From Mesorhizobium loti (GTDB lineage Bacteria > Pseudomonadota > Alphaproteobacteria > Rhizobiales > Rhizobiaceae): 64,000 nucleotides of DNA. Below, one piece after another: positions 11,077 through 20,510 of this stretch. Both the position numbers and the translations under genes were made by a program. The stretch's first letter is position 1. Each line of letters opens with the position of its first letter. The DNA lies in the NCBI GenBank assembly GCA_014189435.1, contig CP050293.1, positions 1,679,001 through 1,743,000 on the forward strand, given 5' to 3'. The notes beneath the pieces were generated by a model. The model had not been told where the DNA came from, made no database searches, and was given only the letters and a program-made list of their open reading frames with translations.

Positions 11077-12921
11077 CTAAATCTTGGCGTCGTGCGGCAG
11101 TGGCGCGGTCGCCTTTTCCAGCCAGGCCAGCGTCTCGCCATCCAGCATCGGTCCGATCTCGGCCAGCACGCGCGCGTGGTATGCGTCGAGCCAGTGCAGT
11201 TCGTCACGCGTCAAGAGGTCTGACTGCACCAGTCTGGTGTCGATCGGTGCCAGCGTCAGCGTCTCGAAGCCGTGCATGGCGATGTCGCCGCCCTCGATCT
11301 CTTGCGCCGGCGTCACCAGGATAAGATTCTCGATGCGGATGCCGTAGGAACCTTCCTTGTAGTAGCCGGGCTCGTTGGACAGCATCATGCCTTCCAGCAG
11401 CTTTTCGGTGCCGGTGCGGGCAATGCGCTGCGGCCCTTCATGCACGGCCAGATACGAGCCGACGCCATGGCCGGTGCCATGGGCGAAGTCGCAACCGTGC
11501 TTCCACAGCGCCATGCGGGCGACGGCATCGATCTCCGAGCCGCGCGTGCCGGCGGGAAAGCGCAGCGTCGAGATGCCGATCATGCCTTTCAGCACCAGGG
11601 TGAAGCGTTCGCGCATCTCCTGCGTCGGCTGGCCGATCGGCACGGTACGCGTGATGTCGGTGGTGCCGTCCTGATACTGCGCGCCGGAATCGAGCAGGAA
11701 CAGTTCGCCGGACTGCAGCTTGCGGCTGGTGGCGCGCGACACGCGGTAATGCATGATGGCGCCGTTCGGTCCGGCGCCCGAAATGGTGTCGAAGGAGACG
11801 TCGCGCAGCGGCATCTGCGTTTCCTCGCCGGTCTGCCGCCGCGACTCCTCCAGCCTGGTGACGACCGTGATCTCGTCGAGCGAGCCGGGTTTTTGCCGCT
11901 CCAGCCAGCACAAAAGCTTCGCCACAGCCGCGCCATCACGCCGATGCGCCGCGCGCGAGCCATTGATCTCGGCCTGGTTCTTGGTGGCGCGCGGGATGCG
12001 GGCAGGGTCGACTGCTGCAATCACCGTGCCGCCATTCTCCTCGACCAGCATGCGCAACCTGTCGGCCGCCAGCACCGGGTCGAGCGCGATTTTCGCGCCA
12101 CTCTTGGCAAGCGCCACGATTGCCGCTTCGAATTCGCCGGGCTCATGCGGCTCGGCGAGCTGGGTGAGGTAGGCCGCGACCTGGCGCGAGAATTTGCGCT
12201 TATCCATGAAAAGCTGGTGCGATCCGTCGGCGGCGAGAATGGCGAAGCCGAGCGCCAGCGGCGTGTGCGGCACGTCACCGCCACGGATGTTGAAAGCCCA
12301 GGCGATGGAGGAAGGGTCGGTCAGCACGGCATGGGTGGCGCCGTCCTTGGCGATCGCAATCGCCAGCCGCGCCAGCTTGTCCTTGGCGAGTTCGCCGGCA
12401 AAGCCGATCGGGTGAAGCTCGACCGGGGCAACGGGCGGCTGCGGCTGATCCTTCCAGATGATGTCGATCGGGTTCTTGTCGAGCGGCACCAGCGCGGCGC
12501 CTGATTTGTCGGCTGAGGCCTGCAGCGCCTTGACCTCGCTGATCGTGTGCAGCCATGGATCGAAGCCGAGCCGTGCGCCCTTGCCAAGATTGTCTTTGAG
12601 CCAGACAGCCGGCGGGTTATCGACCAGGCTTTCGATCGAAAAGACGTCGAGATCGACCTCGCTGCGCACCTGCAGCGTGTAGCGCCCGTCGACAAAGACG
12701 AAGGCGCGGTCGCGCAGGACGATGGCAACACCGGCCGAGCCGCTGAAGCCGGTCAGCCATTTCAGCCGCGCCGAACGGTCGGCGACATATTCGCCCTGAT
12801 GCTCGTCGGCGCGCGGCACGATGAAGCCATCCAGCCCGTTGGCTTCAAGCCATTGGCGCAGCAGCGCCACGCGTGACTTGCCGACGGCCGGGTCGCCCGC
12901 GGAATCGAAAGTCTGGAACAT
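11077..12921 (-). CDS. Aminopeptidase P family (M24, Xaa-Pro) metallopeptidase
   Basis: Long-form Xaa-Pro aminopeptidase of 614 residues that removes N-terminal residues preceding proline. It has two N-terminal creatinase-like domains, then the M24 pita-bread catalytic domain with its metal ligands visible: two Asp in LDSGAQYQDGTTDITRT, His in GTGHGVGSYLAVHEGP, and Glu in NEPGYYKEGSYGIRIENL. A short M24C-type tail follows (HWLDAYHARVLAEIGPML). This size class resembles eukaryotic-type APP1 and is common in rhizobia. Cytoplasmic; no signal peptide. Confidence 0.93.
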   Translation of the reverse strand: MFQTFDSAGDPAVGKSRVALLRQWLEANGLDGFIVPRADEHQGEYVADRSARLKWLTGFSGSAGVAIVLRDRAFVFVDGRYTLQVRSEVDLDVFSIESLVDNPPAVWLKDNLGKGARLGFDPWLHTISEVKALQASADKSGAALVPLDKNPIDIIWKDQPQPPVAPVELHPIGFAGELAKDKLARLAIAIAKDGATHAVLTDPSSIAWAFNIRGGDVPHTPLALGFAILAADGSHQLFMDKRKFSRQVAAYLTQLAEPHEPGEFEAAIVALAKSGAKIALDPVLAADRLRMLVEENGGTVIAAVDPARIPRATKNQAEINGSRAAHRRDGAAVAKLLCWLERQKPGSLDEITVVTRLEESRRQTGEETQMPLRDVSFDTISGAGPNGAIMHYRVSRATSRKLQSGELFLLDSGAQYQDGTTDITRTVPIGQPTQEMRERFTLVLKGMIGISTLRFPAGTRGSEIDAVARMALWKHGCDFAHGTGHGVGSYLAVHEGPQRIARTGTEKLLEGMMLSNEPGYYKEGSYGIRIENLILVTPAQEIEGGDIAMHGFETLTLAPIDTRLVQSDLLTRDELHWLDAYHARVLAEIGPMLDGETLAWLEKATAPLPHDAKI

Positions 12922-13064
12922 TGTAGGCCTCCTGCAGTCAGCGCAACCGTAGCGTACGGCCGCGGAAATCGGAATCCATTTCCGGCTGGGCGCAACCTGC
13001 TACAGCATCGCTTGACTGACAACCGGCGGAACTTGGTCCAATCGATCGCGGACGGTCGCCTGCT

Positions 13065-13937
13065 TCAGTGTTTGAGGTGGATCGTCACCCAGCCCTCGCG
13101 GTGCAAGGTGCGCACGTGGCGAAAATTCTGGCCGACATAGGCCGAGATGACGGCGTCGCGCTGGCGCTCGAGGATGCCCGACAGGACGATCGAGCCGCCA
13201 AGTGCGATGTGACCGGCCATCTGCGGCGCCAGCCGCATCAGCGGCCGCGCCAGTATGTTGGCGACGATCAGATCGAAAGGCGCGCGCTTGCCGAAGATCG
13301 GGTGGTGGAAGCCCGGCGCGGTTGCCGTTTCCACCAGCGCCTTGACGTGGTTGAGCCGCGCATTGGCGGCGGCCACCCGCACCGCCACAGGATCGATGTC
13401 GGTCGCCAGCACCGGAATATGCGCCAGCTTGGCGACGGCAATCGCCAGCACCGCACTGCCGGTGCCGAGGTCGAGCGCATTGCGCGGACGCTCGCGCCGC
13501 ACCACTTTCTCCAGCATTTCGAGGCAGCCGGCGGTGGTGCCGTGGTGACCGGTGCCGAAGGCGAGGCCGGCCTCGATTTCGATGGCGAGTTCGCCGCTGT
13601 GGCGCTTGCGCCGGTCATGCGCGCCGTGGACGAAGAAACGGCCGGCGCGCACCGGCTTCAACTCTTCCAGCGAATGCGCCACCCAGTCGATGTCGGGCAG
13701 GGCCTCGCGCTCGATCGGCTTCGACAGGGAGAGCCCGGCAAGGATGTCCTTCAAGCGGGTTTCGACCATTTCGATGTCGCCATCGGCATAGAGCGACACT
13801 TCGTGGATGTCTTTGTCCTCGTCGACCTCCAGGACGGCGATCGGCAGGCCTTCTTCCTCGAAGGCCGCCTCGAGCGCCGCGAAAATGCTGATGGATTCGA
13901 TCTTTCCGGTGGTGAAGTAGAGGCGCGTCTGGGTCAT
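13065..13937 (-). CDS. prmA: Ribosomal protein L11 methyltransferase PrmA
   Basis: A 290-residue class I SAM-dependent enzyme that methylates ribosomal protein L11. SAM motif I is [17 protein letters not shown], preceded by the PrmA signature [17 protein letters not shown]; the post-motif segment [14 protein letters not shown] is also present. The N-terminal substrate domain occupies the first ~110 residues. It begins ten bases after the end of the SCO1-type gene, so the two probably share a transcript. Confidence 0.94.
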   Translation of the reverse strand: MTQTRLYFTTGKIESISIFAALEAAFEEEGLPIAVLEVDEDKDIHEVSLYADGDIEMVETRLKDILAGLSLSKPIEREALPDIDWVAHSLEELKPVRAGRFFVHGAHDRRKRHSGELAIEIEAGLAFGTGHHGTTAGCLEMLEKVVRRERPRNALDLGTGSAVLAIAVAKLAHIPVLATDIDPVAVRVAAANARLNHVKALVETATAPGFHHPIFGKRAPFDLIVANILARPLMRLAPQMAGHIALGGSIVLSGILERQRDAVISAYVGQNFRHVRTLHREGWVTIHLKH

Positions 13938-13947
13938 GAAATGGTGA

Positions 13948-14526
13948 TCAGCCTTTCGCCGCCAGCCGCTTCAGTTTGGCGACGGCCGTGTCCGAACTTT
14001 CGCCATACGCGATGGTGCCGGCAAAGTCGCCCTTGGCGTTGAGCAGCAGCACCGAGGCGGTGTGGTCCATCGTGTAGTCGCCGTCGCCGGTGTCGACCTT
14101 CTTCCAGTAGATGCCGAACGACTTGGCCATGGCATGGACCTTGTCCGGATCGCCTGTGATGCCGGTGATGCGGTCGGAGAAATTGCTGACATAGGCGTTC
14201 ATGACATCGGGCGTGTCGCGCTCCGGATCGACCGAAACGAAATAGGCGTGCAGATCCTTGCCGTCGTCGCCGAGCGTCTTCAGCCAGCCGGCCAGTTCGA
14301 ACAGCGTGGTCGGGCAGACCTCGGGGCAATGGGTGAAGCCGAAGAAGACGACGCTGGGCTGGCCCCTGAACGCAGCTTCAGTGATCGGCGCGCCTTTCTG
14401 GTCGACCAGGGTAAAGGCAGCGCCGAAGGGCTCACCGCCATAGTGGCCGCGGTACCAGTCGAAGGTCAGCCAGCCGATGCCGGCCGCCATCAGGACGAGA
14501 ATGCCGACCAGGATAGAACGCATCAT
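13948..14526 (-). CDS. SCO1/SenC family copper chaperone
   Basis: Thioredoxin-fold, membrane-anchored protein of about 192 residues that delivers copper to cytochrome oxidase. ATG 14526 is chosen because GGACGGA stands eight bases upstream; the frame is open to 14565. A single N-terminal hydrophobic anchor ([19 protein letters not shown]) is followed by the copper-binding CxxxC in [14 protein letters not shown] and the third ligand His in [12 protein letters not shown]. It lies just upstream of prmA. No oxidase genes are nearby in the window. Confidence 0.93.
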   Translation of the reverse strand: MMRSILVGILVLMAAGIGWLTFDWYRGHYGGEPFGAAFTLVDQKGAPITEAAFRGQPSVVFFGFTHCPEVCPTTLFELAGWLKTLGDDGKDLHAYFVSVDPERDTPDVMNAYVSNFSDRITGITGDPDKVHAMAKSFGIYWKKVDTGDGDYTMDHTASVLLLNAKGDFAGTIAYGESSDTAVAKLKRLAAKG

Positions 14527-14714
14527 CAGAAAAGTCCGTCCGCAGAAATCGTCGCGCCGGCTCAATGCCGCGCCTGTGCGACAGTCTTAGCGGTTCGGCC
14601 CCGCGCAGGCAAAGTGCCGCGTTGCCGCAACCGCCGGGGTGTTGACGTATCTGCTTGCAAAGCCGGGCTGCTCGCCCCACCTGTGACCGGCAACTCGAAC
14701 CGCAGGAGGCTCCT

Positions 14715-15233
14715 TTGCGAGGATTGATTGGGCACGGACTGATTGGGCGAAAACTGATCGGCGGCGCGTTGGTCGCGTGCGTTGTCCTTGGCACTGGCGC
14801 TGCCGCCGCCGAGGAAGTCGGCAAGGTCGGCGTCGACTGGCTCGGCAACGACATCATCGTCGAGGCGATCAAGGATCCCAAGGTGGAGGGCGTGACCTGC
14901 CACGTCTCCTATTTTGATCGCGGCATCATCGATCGCCTGCACAAGGGCAACTGGTTCGAGGATCCGTCCGATTCCTCGATTTCTTGCCGCCAGACCGGTC
15001 CGATCACCATCGGCGACATCGACATGGGCGAGGGCGGCGAGGAAGTGTTCAAGCAAGGCATCAGCCTGATCTGGAAGAAGCAGGTGGTGAACCGTATCTA
15101 CGACAAGGCCAACGAGACGCTGATCTATCTCTCGCATTCGCGCCAGGTGCAGAACGGCTCAGCCAAAATGTCGGTCACCACCGTGCCGCTCTACGGCCAG
15201 AACGTGGTGTGGAGCAAAGGCAAGCCGCAATAG
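14715..15233 (+). CDS. creA: CreA family periplasmic protein
   Basis: A 172-residue exported protein of the CreA family, of unknown biochemical role. The TTG at 14715 is chosen because AGGAGG (14704-14709) stands five bases before it and because it gives a clean Sec signal peptide (LIGGALVACVVLGTGAAAAEE, cut after about residue 28). The mature part starts VGKVGVDWLGNDIIVEAIKD, typical of CreA, and contains two cysteines in GVTCHVSYF and SISCRQTG that may pair. Upstream TTG starts in the same frame lack a ribosome binding site. Confidence 0.88.
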   Translation: MRGLIGHGLIGRKLIGGALVACVVLGTGAAAAEEVGKVGVDWLGNDIIVEAIKDPKVEGVTCHVSYFDRGIIDRLHKGNWFEDPSDSSISCRQTGPITIGDIDMGEGGEEVFKQGISLIWKKQVVNRIYDKANETLIYLSHSRQVQNGSAKMSVTTVPLYGQNVVWSKGKPQ

Positions 15234-15246
15234 GCGGTTTAATTCT

Positions 15247-15370
15247 TTCCCGGAACGGGTCGGACGGACGAATGGTCCCGCTTGCGGGACCATTCGCCTA
15301 GGGGCCAATCTTTGCCGGGAACCGATCTGACGGACGATTGGCCCCGCTTGCGGGACCAATCGCCTAGGGG
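15247..15370. repeat. Two tandem hairpin units between creA and the acetyltransferase gene
   Basis: Two related units of about 58 bases each (15247-15304 and 15312-15370), both ending CGCCTAGGGG. Each contains a strong hairpin: 15269-15296 (arm CGAATGGTCCCGC) and 15335-15362 (arm CGATTGGCCCCGC, one mismatch). One base pair differs between units but is compensated on the other arm. They may act as terminators or RNA-stability elements between creA and the next gene. Confidence 0.75.
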
Positions 15371-15383
15371 TAAAGCCGCCGGC

Positions 15384-16025
15384 ATGGACCGTACTGAAAG
15401 TCTTGTGCCGAAGGATCCCGAGCCGCGCATCCATCCGACCGCGGAGCTGAAGGCGTGCAAGCTCGGCCGCTATGCCTCGATCGGCGAGCGGGTGGTGCTG
15501 CGCGAGGTGAGCGTCGGCGACTTTTCCTATTTCGAGCGCCATTCGGAAGCCATCTACACGACGATCGGCAAATTCTGCTCGATCGCCGCCAACAGCCGCA
15601 TCAATGCGCTGGAACATCCCATCGAGCGGCTGACCCAGCACAAGGTGAGCTACCGGCCGAACGAGTATTTTCGCTGGCTGGGTGTCGACGCGGCCTTCCG
15701 CGCGCGGCGGCAGGCGAAAGCCGTGACCATCGGCCATGATGTCTGGATCGGCCACGGCGCGGTGATCATGCCCGGGATCACCATCGGCAATGGCGCGGTG
15801 GTCGGCGCCAACGCGGTGGTGACGCAGGACGTGCCGCCCTACGCAATCGTCGCTGGCGTGCCGGCGAAGGCGCTCCGGCCACGCTTCGCGCCGGATGTTG
15901 CGGCGCGGATCGAAGCTCTCGCCTGGTGGGACTGGCCGGTCGAAAAGCTCGCCAGAGCGGTTCCCGACATGCAGGCGATGCCGATCGAAGCCTTCCTTGA
16001 TCGCTGGGAAAACGACGCAGTCTGA
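15384..16025 (+). CDS. Hexapeptide-repeat acetyltransferase (TIGR03308 / phosphonate-associated type)
   Basis: A left-handed beta-helix acyltransferase of about 213 residues. The start is ATG 15384; upstream codons run through the hairpin repeats and are rejected. Hexapeptide repeats are visible in [14 protein letters not shown] and [20 protein letters not shown], with the catalytic-type His, and the C-terminal PAKALRPRF plus [18 protein letters not shown] matches the family often linked to phosphonate (phn) genes. No phn gene is present here, so the acceptor is unknown. The protein is probably a cytoplasmic trimer. Confidence 0.87.
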   Translation: MDRTESLVPKDPEPRIHPTAELKACKLGRYASIGERVVLREVSVGDFSYFERHSEAIYTTIGKFCSIAANSRINALEHPIERLTQHKVSYRPNEYFRWLGVDAAFRARRQAKAVTIGHDVWIGHGAVIMPGITIGNGAVVGANAVVTQDVPPYAIVAGVPAKALRPRFAPDVAARIEALAWWDWPVEKLARAVPDMQAMPIEAFLDRWENDAV

Positions 16026-16291
16026 GTTTGCACGACATGTCGGACTGAAACCCCTTCCGCCATGCGGGGGTGGCGCGGCGGAAGGGGCTGGAGGTAAACC
16101 GCTGTGAAGCGGAAGGAACAGGCTCTCTTGCCTGCAGGGTTACAGTGCCATTCAACCCATAAGGTGTGTTTTCTGCCTTGTTCTCCTTATGCGTGCATTC
16201 AATTGTGCCTGACGTATTTGTCTGCGCCGGGAACCTGAAACGGTCGCCGGTTGTTTCTCATTGCGCCGCAGCGTTGAGGGATTTCGACAAG

Positions 16292-16717
16292 ATGGAAAAG
16301 CTTTTCACCAAGATAGCCAACTGGGTCGCCCATATAACCGGCCTGCCGCTGACATTTGCCGTCTGCTGCCTGATCGTCGTCGTCTGGGCGGCAAGCGGGC
16401 CATTCTTCGGCTTTTCGGACACCTGGCAGCTCGTCATCAATACGGGCACGACCATCATCACCTTCCTGATGGTGTTCCTGATCCAGAACACCCAGAATCG
16501 CGACGGTGCGGCGATCCAGGCCAAGCTCGACGAACTGATCCGGGTCAGCGCGGGCCACAACCGCTTCATCGGCATCGAGCACCTGACCGAATCCGAAGTC
16601 GAGGAAATCCGCGACAAATGCGAGCGTGCCGCCAAGCGGCACGACGAGCATATCGCCGCCATGGCGGCAAAGAAGGCCGTGGCGCAGAAGCGCACCCCGA
16701 AGAAGCACGCGGCCTGA
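16292..16717 (+). CDS. Low-affinity iron permease family protein
   Basis: A 141-residue protein of the Fet4-like low-affinity iron permease family (COG5478 type). ATG 16292 is used; the frame is open from 16166 but the extra codons carry no family features. Two membrane segments are clear: LPLTFAVCCLIVVVWAASG and VINTGTTIITFLMVFLIQ, the latter followed by the family hallmark QNTQNRDGAAIQAKLDEL. The C-terminal third is charged and Lys-rich and lies in the cytoplasm by inference. An iron-transport role is inferred from the family only. Confidence 0.85.
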   Translation: MEKLFTKIANWVAHITGLPLTFAVCCLIVVVWAASGPFFGFSDTWQLVINTGTTIITFLMVFLIQNTQNRDGAAIQAKLDELIRVSAGHNRFIGIEHLTESEVEEIRDKCERAAKRHDEHIAAMAAKKAVAQKRTPKKHAA

Positions 16718-16720
16718 AGG

Positions 16721-17587
16721 TCAGCCCTTCATGAACGCGGCGAAAGGTTCCTTGTAGTCGGGATGCCAGCGCGACAAAGCTGGGCGGTTCTCGATGATGT
16801 CGCCGATTGCCCAGGCCATGCGCTTTTCATCCAGCGGCCGCGCCGCCTCATTGTCCGGGCACAGGATGTAGAAATCGCCCCTGGTCAGGGATTCCAACAT
16901 GAAATCAACGACTTGTTCGCCGGTCCAGGCGCCGGCCGGTTTTTCCGTCGCGCCTTCGGTCAGGCCGGTAAAGGTGAAGCCGGGGATCAGCAGATGGGCC
17001 GAGACATGGGCGCCGGGCTCGTTGCGCAGCGCATGCGCCAGACCTTCGGTGAAGGTCTTCACCCCGGCCTTGGAGACATTGTAGGCAAGGTTGCCGGGCG
17101 GCGTGGTGATGCCTTGCTTGGAGCCGGTGTTGATGATCAGGCCCGGCCTGGCAGAGGCCAGCATGCGCGGCGCAAAGGCCTCGACGCCATGCACGACGCC
17201 CCAGAAATTGATGTCCAGCAGCAGTTTCCAGGCATCGCGGTTTTCCCAGGGCTTTCCGGGGTTGTCGCCGACGCCGGCATTGTTCATCAGCAGCGACACG
17301 TCACCGAAGGCGCCGAACGCCCGTTCTGCGAGGCGGTCCACTTCATCCGCCTTCGAAACGTCGGCGGCGACGGCAAGCACGGCATCGTTGCCGGCAATCG
17401 CAGAGACGGCGCGCGCGGCGTCGTCAAGGCGCGCGCCGCCAATGTCGGCCAGCACGATCTTCATGCCCATCATCGCAAACCGCTTGGCGGCCGCAAGACC
17501 GATGCCGCTGGCGCCGCCGGTGATGACGGCGGCGTTGCCTCGGCCAAGCGCGGGCAGGGCGGTCTGGATTTCGGTGTCGGTGATCAT
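16721..17587 (-). CDS. SDR family NAD(P)-dependent oxidoreductase
   Basis: Classical short-chain dehydrogenase of 288 residues. ATG 17587 opens just before the Rossmann fold; the frame extends further upstream, but without family features. The cofactor loop TGGASGIG is near residues 22-29, NNAG follows near residue 105, and the catalytic YxxxK is in LAYNVSKAGVKTF. The substrate cannot be told. The gene converges on the iron permease-like gene with only three bases between the stop codons. Confidence 0.9.
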   Translation of the reverse strand: MITDTEIQTALPALGRGNAAVITGGASGIGLAAAKRFAMMGMKIVLADIGGARLDDAARAVSAIAGNDAVLAVAADVSKADEVDRLAERAFGAFGDVSLLMNNAGVGDNPGKPWENRDAWKLLLDINFWGVVHGVEAFAPRMLASARPGLIINTGSKQGITTPPGNLAYNVSKAGVKTFTEGLAHALRNEPGAHVSAHLLIPGFTFTGLTEGATEKPAGAWTGEQVVDFMLESLTRGDFYILCPDNEAARPLDEKRMAWAIGDIIENRPALSRWHPDYKEPFAAFMKG

Positions 17588-17744
17588 GCGCGATGGGTTC
17601 CTTCTCTCGATGGCGCCGAACTTAGCGCTGGAACGGGCTTGCGCAAGCCTCTGCTCACCTAGTCGGGTTGACCAGTCCGGTCGAGGCTGCGCATGTTGCC
17701 GAGACAAAAGAAGACTTTTGCCGAGGCAAATGGAGATTTCCTGA

Positions 17745-18026
17745 TTGACGGACTGGGTTGCAATCCTGAAGGAACAGACCGCCACCGGCGACCAGATGGG
17801 CCGTGAGGTGCCGCAGATGCTGGCCAATCCCGACATCAGCGAAGCGCAGGTGAAGACGCTCTTTTCCGCCCTGGAGAAACAAGCCGAGTTCGTCGAGAAA
17901 CTGCGCATGGCGCTGGAAAAGTTCGGCCATGATTTCTCGATCATCAAGGCCGCGGAACGGCTGGAGGAGCGCTATGCCGACCTTGCCGCTTCGGTGGCGG
18001 AAAAGCTGAAAGCGATGCGCAAGTAG
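17745..18026 (+). CDS. Small conserved-looking hypothetical protein
   Basis: A 93-residue soluble, helix-rich protein starting at TTG 17745, with GGAG nine bases before it; the in-frame codons upstream contain a TGA. It is rich in Glu, Lys, Leu and Ala with heptad-like spacing (LFSALEKQAEFVEKLRMALE and AAERLEERYADLAASVAEKL), suggesting a coiled coil or helical bundle. No known domain is recognised. It diverges from the SDR gene and converges on the TMEM175 gene with three bases between stops. Confidence 0.75.
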   Translation: MTDWVAILKEQTATGDQMGREVPQMLANPDISEAQVKTLFSALEKQAEFVEKLRMALEKFGHDFSIIKAAERLEERYADLAASVAEKLKAMRK

Positions 18027-18029
18027 CGG

Positions 18030-18605
18030 CTACTTTTCGATCACCCGAGCGAAACGCGTATCCGGCACGAGCCATACGGTGGCGACCAGCACATAGATCG
18101 CGACGCCAATCCATTGGCTGATAAAGGTGAGCGGGACGGCCGCGAGGTAGAGGGCGAGCGAGATCCTGCCTTTACGGTCGCTGCCCAGGGCCCTGGCAAA
18201 GGCGCTGTCGCTGCCGTGAATCCGGTGCAGAGTGATGGTCAAAATGTTGAAGGCAACAGCGCATAGCGCGAGGTCGGCGCCGTAGACGGCGACCGGCACC
18301 GGCGCGAAATGATTCTCGCCCATGAAGGCCGTCGTTGCCGGCATCAGCGAGAGCCAGAACAGCAGATTGAGGTTCGCCCACAGCACGCGGCCGTCGACGC
18401 GTTGCACGGTGTGGAACATGTTGTGCAGATTGTTCCAGTAGATGCCGACATTGATGAAGGACAGCACGTAAGAGAAGAAGATCGGCCACAACGGCACCAG
18501 GGCGGAAAAATCCTCGCCATGCGGCACTTTCAGTTCAAGCACCATGATGGTGATGATGATGGCCACCACGCCGTCGGTGAATGCCTCGACCCTGCCTTTG
18601 CCCAT
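18030..18605 (-). CDS. TMEM175 family (DUF1211) membrane protein, putative K+ channel
   Basis: A 191-residue polytopic protein. ATG 18605 is chosen since it places the family hallmark R-x3-FTDGVVAIIITIMVLEL at the very start (residues 5-25); the longer frame to 18821 adds a basic non-family leader. About six hydrophobic helices follow, including FFSYVLSFINVGIYWNNLH. Bacterial TMEM175 proteins form leak-type potassium channels as tetramers of one six-helix repeat. Channel activity here is an inference from the family. Confidence 0.88.
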   Translation of the reverse strand: MGKGRVEAFTDGVVAIIITIMVLELKVPHGEDFSALVPLWPIFFSYVLSFINVGIYWNNLHNMFHTVQRVDGRVLWANLNLLFWLSLMPATTAFMGENHFAPVPVAVYGADLALCAVAFNILTITLHRIHGSDSAFARALGSDRKGRISLALYLAAVPLTFISQWIGVAIYVLVATVWLVPDTRFARVIEK

Positions 18606-18768
18606 CGATACCCCCTCGCTGTCGGCGAAATCTACGCGATGGCGGGACGGGCGGCTACCGCTGATGTGACCGGATGAACGGGAGCGAACTCCTGACAGTT
18701 CAGAACGGAAGACAATCACACCGCCGCTGTTCTGGACGTTGCGGATGGCACCCGATATTGCCTGCCTC

Positions 18769-20241
18769 TCAGCCGTTCGGTGTTTCAGGCGAAAGATGGG
18801 CGCGCCCGCGTGGCACGCCAAGGCCGGTGTCCGGCGGTTCGCCGGCGGCCGGCCTGTCCTCGATCATGTGCATGGTGCGCCAGCGGCCGAAGCGGTAGTA
18901 GGCCGCGGCCAGTACAAGCGAGGTGACCGAACCAGCCGGGAAACTCCACCACAGCGCTTCCTCGCCGATCACGCCGCGCATGAAATAGGCGAAGCCGGTG
19001 CGCACGACCAGCACCGAGATCACCAGGATGATCAGCGGCGGCATCACGGCGCCCGTGGCGCGCACCGTGGCAAACAGCACGATGGTGATGCCAAACAGGA
19101 TGAACGACCACGAGGCGACATTGTTGATGTGGACGGCGATGTCGATCGCGGCGCTGTCGCTGCTCAGGAACAGGCTCAGCACCGAGCGGTCGAAAAACGA
19201 CAGCACGGCAACCAGTGCGCCGGTCAGGACCAGGTTGAAGCCGACGCCGGAGGCGGCGATGCGGCCGATCCGGTCCCAGCGCCCGGCGCCGACATTCTGC
19301 GCCGCCATCGAGGAGACCGCGGCACCGATGGCGAGCGCCGGCATCTGGATGTAGGTCCACAGCTGGGCCGCGATGCCGTAGGCGGCGGCGACCTGCGAGC
19401 CGTAGGAATTGACCATGCCCATCACCGTCAATGCAGCCGCGGAGATGACGATCATCTGCAGGCCCATCGGCACGCCCTTGAAGACGACGATGCGCAGCAA
19501 GGCGGGGTCGGGCCGCAGCAGAGCGAGGTTTGCGCCGGCCAGGCGCAGCGGATGCTTGCGCACATAGAGCACGATCAGGATAGCGATCACGCTCACCGTC
19601 TGGCCGATCAGCGTGGATGTGGCCGATCCGGCGATGCCGAGTTCCGGGAACGGGCCGATGCCACGGATGAGCAAGGGGTTGAGCACGATGTCGAGGACGA
19701 CGGCCAGCGCCATGAAGAAGAAGGGCGTGCGCGAATCGCCGGCACCGCGCAGCACGGTCATGACGAAGGACAGAAGGTTCATCATCGGCACGGCGACGAA
19801 GATGATGCGCAGGTAGGAGCGCGCCAGCGGCAAGGCATCGGCCGGTGTGCCGAGCGCGCCCAGGATGGCGTCGACCCAGATCCAGCCGCAGACTGCGAAC
19901 ACCACCGAGACCAGGAAGAAGAAGGTGGCGCTGGTGCCGACGATGCGGCGCGCCTCCGGCAGGTCGCGGGCGCCGACCGACTGCGCCACCAGGATGGTGG
20001 CCGCCATGCCGATGCCGAATACCGTGCCGAGGATCAGGAACAGGACGAGGTTGGCGTTGGAGGTGGCGGTCAGCGCCGATTCGCCGAGGAAACGGCCGAC
20101 CCAGACGGCGTTGATCGACCCGTTGAGCGACTGCAGCACGTTGGAGCCGAGCACCGGCAGGGCGAACAGCAACAGCGTGCGCGGGATCGGGCCGCTGGTC
20201 AGGTCGCCGGTGCGCCGGCGCGTGGGCATTTTCTCGTCCAT
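18769..20241 (-). CDS. MATE family efflux transporter
   Basis: A 490-residue inner membrane antiporter with about twelve helices. ATG 20241 is preferred to the TTG three codons earlier. The family beginning GPIPRTLLLFALPVLGSNVLQ is followed by LNGSINAVWVGRFLGESALTA, the conserved first-repeat motif. MATE pumps expel cationic drugs or metabolites in exchange for Na+ or H+; the substrate is unknown. It is transcribed away from the L,D-transpeptidase gene, with a short repeat element between them. Confidence 0.92.
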   Translation of the reverse strand: MDEKMPTRRRTGDLTSGPIPRTLLLFALPVLGSNVLQSLNGSINAVWVGRFLGESALTATSNANLVLFLILGTVFGIGMAATILVAQSVGARDLPEARRIVGTSATFFFLVSVVFAVCGWIWVDAILGALGTPADALPLARSYLRIIFVAVPMMNLLSFVMTVLRGAGDSRTPFFFMALAVVLDIVLNPLLIRGIGPFPELGIAGSATSTLIGQTVSVIAILIVLYVRKHPLRLAGANLALLRPDPALLRIVVFKGVPMGLQMIVISAAALTVMGMVNSYGSQVAAAYGIAAQLWTYIQMPALAIGAAVSSMAAQNVGAGRWDRIGRIAASGVGFNLVLTGALVAVLSFFDRSVLSLFLSSDSAAIDIAVHINNVASWSFILFGITIVLFATVRATGAVMPPLIILVISVLVVRTGFAYFMRGVIGEEALWWSFPAGSVTSLVLAAAYYRFGRWRTMHMIEDRPAAGEPPDTGLGVPRGRAHLSPETPNG

Positions 20242-20283
20242 GGCTGGCAACTCGGCGAAGGTTTGACTCTATCTCTTTGTTTC

Positions 20284-20358
20284 GGCGCAATTCCCAAGGG
20301 AAAGCGCCATGCGCTTTTCCCGGGAAAACCGCTATGCACTTTTCCTGGAATTGCCTTA
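20284..20358. repeat. Short palindromic repeat with GCAATTCC/GGAATTGC ends, family E copy 1
   Basis: A 75-base element beginning GGCGCAATTCCCAAGGG and ending CTTTTCCTGGAATTGCCTTAG. It matches a 52-base copy at 47845-47896 but has an extra nested hairpin (GGGAAAGCGC...GCGCTTTTCCC). It lies between the divergent MATE and L,D-transpeptidase genes. Confidence 0.75.
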
Positions 20359-20510
20359 GTCCGGTCCGCGATGATTGCCGATTCAACGGAACAGGTCATG
20401 CCTTGATCTAATCATGTTCTCAAAGCTTCCGGAATGGGATATTGATCCTTGATGCGTGGGGCCGCATTCTTACAGATCTGGCCTACAGATCTGGATAGAC
20501 CGGGGGGTAC

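Noticed and set aside
18739..20406. 555-codon open frame on the plus strand
   Set aside because: It is the complement of the MATE transporter gene; the composition is His/Arg/Asp/Gln-rich without domains.
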